From: Halichondria panicea
Taxonomy: Eukaryota; Porifera; Demospongiae; Suberitida; Halichondriidae
Assembly (NCBI RefSeq): GCF_963675165.1
Contig: NC_087377.1
Location: 9,007,122 to 9,071,121 of the forward strand
Direction: 5' to 3'
Length of the DNA: 64,000 bases
Shown in pieces: positions 36,027 to 47,300 of the stretch; the stretch's first letter is position 1; every line of letters starts with the position of its first letter. Position numbers and translations under genes: made by a program. The notes under the pieces were generated by a model that saw only the letters and a program-made list of their open reading frames with translations, had not been told where the DNA came from and searched no databases.

Positions 36027-36717
36027 CCACTACAAAGTGGTACAATCAGTGACAAAGTAAGCGACTCTACATAGGTATGTGTTCACTGTTTAGCACGTAC
36101 GTACGTACACTCTGTGCGTCGGTTGCCCATTGGTTGTTACGTACATGAGACTAAAAAGTCGAAAATGGTTTACTGGCCCATGCACTATTGCATGCCGAGC
36201 CTAAAAGTATCCATTTGTGTCACTGAAAAGCGCGGTCAAAAAAAAGACCTTTAAGCTAACAAACACACGTACCAACAAAACAATCATGGGCAACCACCCT
36301 TTTCATTTTGTTATTACTTTAACATTTCGTACGTACTTAAACATTTTCTGTTGACTCCTCAATACGGTAAGTGACAACGTAACAATGCAATTGACTGTGT
36401 GTGTTTATCCTCTGCAGGTAATGATGTGAGCGGGGTGTAGGGCTTTCGGGCGAATTCACCTCGTTAAAAACAAATCGTAACGAGATGAAGGCCGTACCTC
36501 AAGGGTGTCTTGGAAACCGGCCAAACCAAAACAACACAATGAACATTTAAAACTATAACTTTACTATACTATTCTATTTAATGCTCACTTGACACTCCCA
36601 CCTGCCGTTTGGAAAAAAATACTTTGAAATTTCATTTAATTATCGAAGCAATTAATGGTGGCAGATGTTGCAGCTAGCTAGGACGATGACAAATGAATCA
36701 ACGTCACATTTATCAGT
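36027..36717. other. No gene seen
   Basis: 3' flank of the OTU coding end. It contains ACGTACGTACGTAC (about 36097) and AT-rich DNA. No CTRR end with a clear Helitron hairpin was identified. Confidence 0.4.
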
Positions 36718-37772
36718 CAAAACTAAAAAACATTTGCAATGTGAACGTTGCTAGGATTGCCAAAGCGCGAAAAAGCGAAGAAACAAGAAATTCGGCGAGT
36801 GCATAACTCCAATTCGTTACAACGTCATGAACATGTACAGCTGAGTGGTCTACTATTGATAAGGAATATTAGAATCAAAATACAGGTTGGTTAAAATGCA
36901 CAGTTATTGCAATACAATAAGAAATAAGGATTCACACATAAAAGTGACAGGTCTACATAAGAATACACCTTTGGACAGTGAAACAATGGTTCAAATAATA
37001 CACTTTCTATACACTATTTGTGTTCCTTCCACTGATAAAAAAGAACACAGTATACACAGTACTCATTGTGGTAGAAGTACCGTATAGCGGGTATATTTCG
37101 AGGGTATAAATTTTCGCGGATGGACCATTACAAAGGATTTCGCGAATTTTATTTTCGTGATCTGAGTTCCAGCCTTTTGGCGCATGCGCACATCAACATG
37201 CAGCTGTACCTCTACACCGTTAGCCTTGAATCCAGGCCTAGCCTATAACGGTGAGGCACCTCTTATTGTCGATAAGTGTGGTCAATAATACTGAACACGC
37301 CTACTATTCAATAAAGATATAAATTTTTGCGGTACAGGCGAAAACCGCGAACATTTATACCCTCGAAATATACCCGCTATACGATAGTTAGCTTCTTGAA
37401 AGTGGGTCTGGTCATGAATAAACTTGAAATACTTCCACCCACACATCCAACACTTGCATGTTTTCTCAACACTGTAAGGGACAACATCATAACACATTAC
37501 TATAGCCTGAAAAAAATGCACATAATTATCATAAACATCACCATCATCACTATAATAATTATAATCATTACTTGCAATGTGAAAGGATTGGCCAGGAAAA
37601 GTACCAAAACAAAAATATAAACAATAACTTATTGAAACAGTACATGTGAATGACGTTGTAACGGATTGGAGTTATGCACTCGCCGAATTTCTTGTTTTTT
37701 CGCTTTTTCGCGCTTTTCTTTTCCTGGCAATCCTAGCAACGTTCACATTGCAAATGTTTTTTAGTTTTGATA
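36718..37772. mobile_element. Foldback element with about 120-bp inverted ends
   Basis: 36720-36838 (CAAAACTAAAAAACATTTGC...AACTCCAATTCGTTACAACG) is repeated inverted at 37645-37772, with small differences. A third, single copy is at 43668-43790 and a short piece at 37570-37600. The centre holds the TA-flanked MITE 37085-37379. No gene inside. Confidence 0.75.
37085..37379. mobile_element. 295-bp MITE, TA target site
   Basis: Ends are TAGCGGGTATATTTCGAGGG... and ...CCCTCGAAATATACCCGCTA, each followed outward by TA. The inverted similarity reaches about 35 bp. A related partial sequence (GAACACGCCTACTATTCA...CCGCGAAAACCGCGAAC) lies at 8950-9010 beside the Gypsy element. Confidence 0.85.
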
Positions 37773-38134
37773 GATATAGGCTTAGCTAGAGTGTGAGGAG
37801 CTGTCTTGTGTGAAGGAAGAAGCTAGGAGCATCACTCTTGTGAAAGAACAGACTACCTTTGATTGACTACACAATTTAATGCAAGCGTTTGATTAGACCA
37901 TTGATGGCCAGATACACTTGGTAGAGTCTATCCTCAGACTCTGGCCATCGATCTCTTGTATACTATGCTCAGGAGTGTCCACAAGTGGCTGGGCCTGGGA
38001 TGTATTGTCAAGGTGAGCGATATAAATCAATAATATACCCTTTCATCATTGGAAATTGTACACTATAGCCCAATCCTTGGTATCCGGATCAAGATATGAC
38101 ATTAAGCTATACGGCACTGACACTGGTGTTGTGT

Positions 38135-38183
38135 TAGCCTCCTTCACCGGCCTTCAAGGAAGTGCGGCCTGGGATCGAGGCTA
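38135..38183. mobile_element. 49-bp minimal TAGCCTCG-type palindromic element
   Basis: TAGCCTCCTTCACCGGCC...GGCCTGGGATCGAGGCTA with only a 13-bp centre. The flanks GTGTTGTGT and GTTTTGTGT are a 9-bp repeat with one mismatch. It is almost nothing but the two ends of the family. Confidence 0.6.
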
Positions 38184-38789
38184 GTTTTGTGTGGACCATC
38201 ACTATGAGTTACAAAATGTATAGTGGAATGGTGAATTTAAGTTCATACTAATTTGTATACAGGAGCAAAATGGAACCTTCCCGTCCAACCCCCGTCGTAC
38301 TCCTCCTATAGCTGATGGGTGCGAACTCATTGAAAGAGGATGCCCCAGTGCCACTCGTGTCCTTCCCAAGGGGCCGATCTACCTGCACTAAAACTACTGA
38401 CGTGGAATGGCTCTTTCAACACTTGTGGTTGCTATCCTGACCAGTGACGTCAGGATTTTACTGTCTCTTGATGCACTGTGAACACACAATCTTTGTTATG
38501 CCACCTGAAGGCCTGCTAAGCATATCCAACGCAGTATTTATTAAGTCTTTCTGGAAGCTCTTGTTTGAGATCTTCGCTTCTAAACATCTGCTTTTATTAT
38601 GGACGCAGTACTGCTGTGCAGTACACTCTACAGATAACAGTATTAATTTCTAGTGTCATTATATCACTGTATTTTTAGCCAACTGTGATGAACTGAAGTA
38701 CATAGCATTCCTCTTGATATACTTACCAGTTTTCGGTCACGCTCAGATACAATCAATACCAGGCCTGGGATCGAGGCTAATACCTGTGA

Positions 38790-40196
38790 TGCCCTTTGCA
38801 GACGTAGCAACATCAGAGGTAGATTTAGTCTCGATCGTCAGCAGCTAGTAGCTGCATGGATACATATAAAACACAATACGGAATGGGACTGGGCAAAAAA
38901 CTACAACCTTTGACTCCCAGAGTGCCTACTGTACGTACTGTAACAGTCTTGTGTGGTGGTTTACCCCCTCATTTCTGGGTGTCCTCCTACACTCTGAAAA
39001 TTCCCTGTGCTAGCTGGTGGAGTTGGATCACGGCGAAGATCGTGATCACGTGACCTTGCTCCAGATATTCGAAAGTGCAAGTCGATCATCTGAGCCTAGG
39101 AAAATGATTTTACTATTGTTACATTGTGCCTGATTATTATTAAAATGTTTTGTATACTCTATAAATGATGCATGAGCGCCAGCAAGTTGTGGATTCTACC
39201 TGTCAGTGGATCTAAACTAGATCTATACTACCTGTATGTTCATAGGCAACCGTCTTTGGCTATTAATTTAACCATGAATAGACTAGATATACAAGTAACT
39301 TACCATTTTTATGTGCTGTATAAAAGAGAAAAGTGACCTTTGTACGATTGTCCGGTTAATTGATCATAACCGCAATGTCTGATTTATTGATCGAGATACC
39401 TTCACCAGTTCTAGCCTCCTTCGCAGGCCTTCCTTTTTCAGTTATAATTTTCATTTGCTGTATCATTTGCGGACAAAAAAATCAGCATATCAATTTTGTG
39501 AACAGGAAAATGATCACAATTAAAAAAAAGTATTACATCTATCTACAATCAAGCTGTGTATGTACCAGTCTCTGCCAACTATCTCCAAACTACCCTAGAC
39601 TGTCTCAGATTTAGTTCTATCACCCCTGTCCCGAAAAGAAACTTGCTATTCACCTCATATATCCCTGATTTTCAACCTTGCTGCTCTTGAGCGGGTTTAT
39701 TAAGCTCCAATAAAGCTTAGCAAGCCTTAAAGGCTTCAAACTACTGCTAAATAATAGTAAATCCTGAGCAGAATCAGCTTTGAACAAGAAAAGTTCTAGA
39801 AAACTAGATTATGAATGACAGTCCAACAAGTGGGCGGGGCTCACTTACTAGACACACTATAACTACTAGTGCAGCCACATCCAGAACTGTGCAGTGATGC
39901 TACTGCATGCTGGTCTATCTGGGACACCACAGTACTCACATCTTCCATGTAGGAAAACTTGTATTCATTGTTGTTTTTGCACTGAAAATCAGATTCACGC
40001 TATTAATTGTTGTCTCAGAGTCTGCATGGGCTTAAATTATTGTGAATAAATGTGCCTCCTTCAATGGCAGCAGGGCTGTAACAGGCCCATATTTTTTTTC
40101 CTAAATCGGGAAGTTGGCACCAGTCCTATGCATTCTTTTACACATTACTAACTTTCATGCTGTAGAAGTCCAAAGGCTGCTTGTAGTATCCACATC

Positions 40197-40235
<39 letters not shown>

Positions 40236-40369
40236 TTTCAGTAGTGCTGAACAAAAATGAATAAAGAACTGAGTATACTAGTAAGGAATAGAGCACACTG
40301 CCAGTCTTTGACTTCTTAAAAGTCTAGCTGGAGTACGTACTATACTACAAATAAGGATTTTTAATTAAA
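38790..40369. other. Gene-free spacer; (ATT)n microsatellite
   Basis: 38780-38990 is the diverged copy of 28448-28600. A lone CTAGCCTCCTTCGCAGGCC end lies at 39411. About 40197-40232 is an (ATT)n microsatellite. No exon is recognised. Confidence 0.5.
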
Positions 40370-40735
40370 TTAAATAATACAATTGGAGCAAGGGCAAATC
40401 ACATGATAAGTACATAGTTTGTCTGGGTCAAAATTTGTATTGAAATAATCCCAGAAGAAATTGAAGAGGAGTCTCTCTATTCTCCGGTACGGCATTTCCA
40501 GATCCAGGCTTGGCATTGCATTCCAAAGGCATACTACTCTATTGAAGTAATAGTGTCGTGTTTTGTTCAATCTGGTGAAATTGTGTGACAGTTTTAGGTT
40601 GCTACCGAGCCTGGTTGATGTAGTGACAAAGTGAACATGGTCGCGTATGTTGAAATTATCTTGGGGCTGCTTTAGGTGTTTGACTAGGAACATGATATCC
40701 CCAGCTCCAGCCAGTGAGAGTTTTATTAGCCCTAG
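40370..40735 (-). pseudogene. LINE reverse transcriptase C-terminal end, 5' truncated
   Basis: The reverse frame reads DLVMFLVKHLKQPQDN-type sequence (MFLVKHLKQPQDNFNIRDHV), then STRLGSNLKLSHNFTRLNKT, RHYYFNRVVCLWNAMP and a stop at 40370. The order (FK/KHL...D...F...TRS...L......R...YFNRVV.LWN.LP) is the usual end of Jockey/CR1-type non-LTR ORF2 proteins. Only the extreme 3' part is left, as in 5'-truncated copies. Confidence 0.65.
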
Positions 40736-41028
40736 GGCTTGAGGGCTTCTAAGTCATGTAGAAACTAAACAGTGTCTAAGAATTTTATATCATAGTGTCT
40801 AGATGGATTTGCTCCTAGCCATGAATTGTTATCTAATCTTTGCTACATGATTGTAAGTGTTTCTCTATAAGTGAAGTACATGCATGATTGTCTAGTACAC
40901 AATTTTCTAAATTGGATAGAACACTTCCTCTAACTAATCAAATTGCACTATTTATGGCTATAAGAACATGCTCTAACATTACATAGATAGTTTGTCTTCT
41001 AAACCTAATAGTATATAGATCTGCAACA

Positions 41029-43551
41029 ATGTCCCTACTTCCATCTATAGGTGAAATATCTCAACAACACAAACGTCGAAAATTACAGACCTCATCCCTT
41101 CTCTCTTCTTACGAATCACTGGCTTCAATCGACCTCAACACATGGAGCACACTCAATAAGTTGAGCAGAGAAGTGAAAGAATCTTGGTTGGTAGCTAAGT
41201 TTGGGTTTGTACTTGTGAATGAGGTGTGCCTTTTACTGCGTTCTATCTCTGGCAATGTTACTGATTCCGAAAAAAAAAGTATCTTGTGTAACTGTGACCT
41301 CTCTCTACCTGGTGTCCAACAGGAAAGTATAGAAATGGTGGCTGAATTTGTCGATAACCACTGCCCACACCTTGTACGATTTACTCCGAATAACTACCCT
41401 CCATTGTTGACTCCACCCACAAACACCTGTTTTGACTGTGACCGACCATTGGTGTCTAATCATTCTTGCCATGTGAGTTTTTTATTGGCTAAACTATTAT
41501 TTTTATCCTAAACAATATTTTCAGATAAAGTGTTACTCTCTGAATGGTTTTGTCAGAGGAAGAAAGTGTACGCTAAGGTGTAAAGCTTGCAACATAACTT
41601 ATAACTATGCTCACTTTGGAAACAAGTCTGAGAATGGATTCCGTATGTACTCCCAAACTCAAACATATGTTGAAGTGTCTGACACCGTTTATTTTTCAAG
41701 GGATTTGTTGGAGTGGCAGTGTAGCCTTGCGTAAGTGAACAATGTTTAGTACTTATAGCAAAACTGTTTCATGAATAAATAATGTCCATCTCAACATAAT
41801 TATTTGTCCTGTAGTAATCACTCTTGGGTTTCCTTTCAAGGGTTTGCTGAAAGTTACAATACTGCTTTAGAGATACCACCAGATGAAGGTATAAATAGAG
41901 AAGCAAATAATTTATGTCTATAGATAAATAATGGTGTTCAAGTACAGAGCTTAGTCCCTATATTGTTGGGGAAGCCTTCTATAATGGAGAAGTGGAGAAT
42001 GAGTTGAGACGAGTCAATAAGATCGACTATCGTTTCCATAAAGACAGTGAGAGAGAGGAGTGTATGGAAAGGATTGAAGAAGTAAGGCGGCAATCTATAT
42101 ACCACCACAAAGAAGACACGTGTACTGCTGAATGCAAGAAAAGAGGTAATTATAGTGCATGACTGTATAATTATTATTGAACCCAATAGGTTGTGGTCAA
42201 CTGTGGGTTACAGATGGAATTTGGAAGACTGTTTTCCCACACTGCATGTTCAAAGTTGAGGTGATGGGTGGCAACTTATTCATTTCCACAAACATTATAG
42301 TTACATTGTAATTTGTAATTTCAAAACCTTTGCAGCAAATCAGTGATGGAATTCCAGCTCTCAATTTACCTGATGTGTGTACAAACTCCCCAATTCGCAA
42401 TAAGGCGTTTTGCGAGGAACACTGTCTTTTGCTACAGAATGAAGCTCCTGATGTACCTATTGATCTGAGACAGTTTCTCAAATATTGTGGTGCTCAAGCA
42501 GTTGGTAATTTAAGATACAGTGGTACAATTATTTACTTACACGATTTAATTAGAAAATGAAGAGGAGTGTGAGGGTGACACTGATACTGTTGATGCAGTT
42601 GTGAACTCTATTAAAGTCAATACAAACCAATTTGGAACATCTGCTACCACCTCACAAGGTATGTAATTATGTAGAATTCTCTATTACTTTTATTGAACTT
42701 TATCCTAGGTACTGCAGCTTTAATTGAGAAGCATCCTGAACTAGTACGAAGTACTGTGTATGATGACCCTAATGAACGAGTTTGCAGGAAAGATACGGGT
42801 AAATCCAAACGGTTGAGGAAGTGGTCTAGAGGGCACCAATTTGTCATCAGAGGGGGTGGTCATATTGACACTTGGCAACCATTGTACAGGTACACGCCAT
42901 GCATTCACATGACCCTTTTTTCCTGCATGTATACATTTTAGCATAATAGCTACATTATACTGAACTGTAATAGCTAGTGCCTATAATTATAAGTACTAAC
43001 CCTCCACTGTTGACATGAATAGAAACTATGCATGTATAAAACAAATGCACTCTATATATAATTTATATATACCTATATATAGGTCTGAATCGCCATCACA
43101 AGTTTTCTTAATTTTGATTCAATGGCTGCTGTCTCTAGCTAAGTCTCGTGGTGGTATTGGGAAGCCTATCTCATTGGCCTATGACAACATGTGCAATTTA
43201 GCAAAGCTGAAGGCTGCTCGTGCTCCTCTACCATTTACTCCGCCATTGGACCGTTTGTGGCTTGATGTCAACAAAATCATTGATGTGTTTCATTTTCAAA
43301 ACCATGTGTCTCCAGATTGTAAATTAAAGTTTTCTCCTGCTGAACTGAAGAGCGAGAATCCTGACTTCAATACACAGGCTGGGGAGCAGACATTTGTTTG
43401 GGTACATCGGTTTAGTCACATTCTGTGCTCAATGAACAAGGTTCACCACCTTTTTATCTCCACCGAATGGTGTTAAGGCAAAACGAGTATACCAGCAAGT
43501 GCTATGCTAGAGGAAAAAAGCCAATTCTCCCAAAAGGAACTGCAAAGTAAC
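41029..43551 (+). CDS. KDZ-type transposase with cysteine clusters (9 exons, one frameshift)
   Basis: Start ATG at 41029. Exons with matching phases are 41029-41472, 41525-41730, 41815-41888, 41948-42145, 42190-42260, 42336-42504, 42554-42658, 42709-42889 and 43083-43551, all GT-AG with introns of 44-193 bp. An N-terminal helical part is followed by a zinc-cluster region (CFDCDRPL...KCTLRCKACNITYNY), then NKAFCEEHC, resembling the CxC5/CxC6 clusters described with KDZ transposases. The catalytic half has HIDTWQPLYRSESPSQVF, YDNMCNLAKLK, IIDVFHFQNHVSPDC and NTQAGEQTFVWVHRF (likely D-D-E). At 43450 a run of five T puts the reading out of frame; the next frame continues YLHRMVLRQNEYTSKCYARG to TAA at 43551. 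Otherwise intact, unlike its neighbours. It could be a host-retained transposase. Confidence 0.7.
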
Positions 43552-44371
43552 TGTTTTAGAAGTAAATTGTTTTGCATTGCTTATACATGTGAATGTGTTG
43601 AGATATACATGCAGTCACCTAATTAGCAATTACTATCACTTTACTTTATATGATACCTATATACGACTAGAAAAACATTTGCAATGTGAAAAATTGCTAG
43701 GATTGGCCAGGGGAACCACAAAAAAGCGTGGAAACAAGAAATCCGACGAGAGCATAACTCCAATCCTTTACAACGTCAATCACATGTACTGGTAGTTTTC
43801 CCATGTTTTCCCAGCCAATATGCCACGCAATTTTTACTCAGTGGAGTGATGACCAATCCCTATATATTTATTATACATCCATTTTGGAATGTGCGGGCAT
43901 ATAATCATGATGATTTGTGATGAATTGATGTTCCTAATACATGCAGTGTTGAGCACAGGTACACACAGTCCATGCGTAGTAACATGCACGGACCTTACTG
44001 GTGACCTGCATGGAATGATTTGGTGGATGTTCAATGCGCATTGAGTGTCTAGTGTGGACAGGCCTTTAGTCAGTCAGACAACGAGCGGTGAAACGTCGAA
44101 ATAGTGCAATTTTTAAAATGACAATATTCATACGTTCATGGATTATGAAATGAGAGATACAAAGAGAGAAAAGGCTAAATAAACTATCTGTCCATTCAGT
44201 TTTGATGTGGCCTTTCCCTGCAGAGATAAAACAGTTTGAACATGAGTCAAAATAAGTGAAATATTGCTAAACACGGGCAAACCCACTGCCAATCCTATGT
44301 AAAACCTACTGATCTAAGTTGATTGTAAATATTGGCTGTATTAAATATTGAAGTGGTGGGTGTAGATATGT
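43552..44371. other. Spacer between the KDZ and helicase genes, with foldback copy
   Basis: 43668-43790 is a third copy of the inverted-end sequence at 36718 and 37645 (AAAAACATTTGCAATGTG..., AACTCCAATCCTTTACAACG). The remainder shows no gene; a promoter for the downstream gene is expected here but not identified. Confidence 0.55.
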
Positions 44372-47300
44372 TTGAGAAGGGCGGAGTTTACGACTCATGT
44401 GCATGACCGCTGTGCGCAGCATCTAAAACAGTGTTGTCTCTCTAGCACACTAGTACTGCAAGCTGCTTGTGCACATAGATCGATCAATTCAATGAGGCTA
44501 GTGCAGGAAAACCACAGCATTGGCTACTGGAAAGAAAAGAGTGGTCCTGCCAGAAAATTCTATAAGCTTACAAATTTCAGTTTGAGGCTATTGAAGCATG
44601 TCCGAGCACCAGAGGAGCTACCACATTTTTCTGGATTTGTAGTGGAAGTGACCCAAAAGTAGAGGTACCGTGGTGAAGTAAACGAAAGTTCAAGCGATAT
44701 CTCAAAAAGGTAACGAATGCATGCATGCATTTTTGCTTATTCAGTTATTTATTGTATAATACAGGTTGGCATTCATACCATGGTACAAGATACCCAACAC
44801 AGAACAACTTCTGCAATATCTCAGTCCTGCTATTCCGTCAGGGGCATTATCTTCACAACTCTCACTCTCTCAAACAAAGTCATTATTGATGCAGCTGTGT
44901 CAAGAGTTTTTTGAGTAAGCTATATTTTTTAGTGTAAGGAATCCATGCAATGACTATAAGTATTATAATTATACCTGTGATGATTTTACTGCTACATCTA
45001 GACACTAGTTGATAGTATTTATATACATGGGAAGTATACGTACATGCATGGGAAAAGCGCCTCAGAGCAGGTATATATACTATGGGACTTATAGTATATA
45101 CGTATGTATATACCTGCAATTTACTTATAGTACACCTATATATATAGTAATCCTTTGTCAAGTAATATAATTATATAGTCAAGCCTTGAGGGCAAGGTTT
45201 GCACATGCATGCATGCGCACTATAGTATCTAGACACTTGCACTCACTGTTTTGTCAGTGTCCATGTGATTTAGAAGCCCTTAGCCACTTGTAGTATACCC
45301 TCGCTATTAGTTGTACTATATTTTGGCATGTGACTTTCATTGTTTGTGCAATTTGCTATAGCCATTGGATCACTTTCCACATGTCTTGTTACTATACATG
45401 CTGTGTCATTCCCCCATTGTGTTTTGCAATCCATTCACTACAAGTACCTGTATTTGGATATGTTATGTTCTATCTTCAGTGTGCATGAATTTACAAATTC
45501 ATATAATTATACATGCACAATATACTTTTCAATATACCTTTCAATTGTGCACTCTTATTAAGTCTCCCGTACCCCCTTATATAATTATACCTATTATGTG
45601 TTTAGGTGATTTCTCTCTTGGATGCTAATAAATTAAGTAGCTATACTACTGTACAGCCATTTTTACCATGAGATAGTTCTTAACTTTCTAATAGCTAATA
45701 TACAAAAAACAAATCGAACTATAATAATGAGTAATCGAAATACTGTATATTAAGTAACATTGAAGGCCATTACCTATAAGGATTACAAACACATACATTA
45801 TGATTAATATGCATGCATGCACATGAATTATAGGAATGAAGACAGTGATGCAGATGAGGATGACACAGAGCCATCACGATACCACCCTGTATCTTGCACT
45901 GGGCTTCAACCTGATTCTAAAGTGTTTGTATTTGGACCCGAGTTCCAAATTGAGGAGGATGGTGCAGTAATTTCTCAAGAGAAACAGCAGTACATTTGGA
46001 TTGATGCCATCCTTCAGAAATTGCAGCGGACCGTGAACTCTCTACCACCAATTCCAAATCCTACTCTTCAGCACCTACATACGATTGTCCGAGGAATGCA
46101 CAGCATCTCTGGAGACAATGTTTTCAGTGGATTGTTCCTTTTAGGCAAGTTCTGATCAGCTAAGTGCATGCATGCATTACATGATCCAATTTGCTGAAAG
46201 CATATAATTATACTACTACCTTTTCAACTGTAAGTAATTAAACCAGTACGAATTGAGTGTTATAGCAATACTTTTCTGCCCTTAATAAAAGGTTGGAAAT
46301 ACTTTATATATATAATAATACCTTAATTATATAGCAACATTTTCTAGGCACTTATATTTCATGGAATGGCCTCTAAAAACATTTCTTTGCACAATGTTTG
46401 AATGCCGCTTACCTGAAGCCACGCTTTAATCTTTGCAAGTTATAGCTAATAATTTTTGTGGATTTAACTTTTGTAGGATTGCTAACCCACGAAATCAGCA
46501 ACAATTATATATAAGCCCTTCGAAAATGTTGCGCTATACGGGAAGGAGGGAATTGTTCAGTGTATCATAATGCATGATTATAGTGCTAACTACTGCATGC
46601 CTTGGATACATTTGCAGCATCTTCCGTGCATAATTATGACTATATAATTATATATAGGTGCAGGAATTATGTCAATGCACTATGAGGCCATCATAGCACG
46701 ATGTGGATCTATTGGTATGGCAATAGCTACTAGCACAATCAGCAGAGGCAAGACCAATTGCGCAAAGCTTGCTATTGCGATGTGTGGAAACTATCCCAAA
46801 GGATGCGCAGGCTATCTCACTGATAGTATGGCAAGGGGTCACTTGAGTGGCAGTCTTCCATTTCTGTACGATGATCCCAGCAGCGATACTGTCTTGAAGC
46901 CCCTCCTCATGAATTCATTTGGTGGGACAGAAATAGGTACTAAGAAGGCACAGTTTTCTGCCAGGTGTTCTCCCATCGTCACGTGCAATGAGTTCGTTAT
47001 GGAAAAATTGGCTCAAGCAGATGATCGGTTAGTACATGCGGACATGGTGGGAGGATCCCATATTTTATACAGGAGGTTCCAATGTATATAAATAATTATA
47101 CATAATTATACATTTGCATAATAATATTATATATACACTGTTAAAAATGTGGTGCTATTGTAACACCCAAAAGTGGGGTAAAACCATTGTACCAAATATG
47201 GCACTCATATATGGAGTTATTACAGCACCAGATTTTAGTGTTATTAAAACACTCATTTTGGAGTTGTAACAGCATGAAAATGTGCTGTACTTGCACTTTC

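Larger units (their letters stand above)
28940..38779. mobile_element. 9.84-kb TIR-bounded unit enclosing Helitron-like genes
   Basis: The left end is TAGCCTCGATCCCAGGCC, then a 38-bp extra block, then TGGTATTGATTGTATCTG. The right end is CAGATACAATCAATACCA, then GGCCTGGGATCGAGGCTA, so the two are inverted copies apart from the extra block. The 9-bp ATACCTGTG lies immediately outside both ends (28931-28939 and 38780-38788). Inside are the Rep/helicase/OTU coding region (29958-36026), the foldback repeat (36718-37772) and its nested MITE. Whether the genes belong to this unit or are a Helitron inserted into it cannot be told here. Confidence 0.75.

Noticed and set aside
45340-45628. Two overlapping frames in the helicase-gene intron
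   Set aside because: AT-rich and hydrophobic without conserved motifs; neighbouring exons splice past them.
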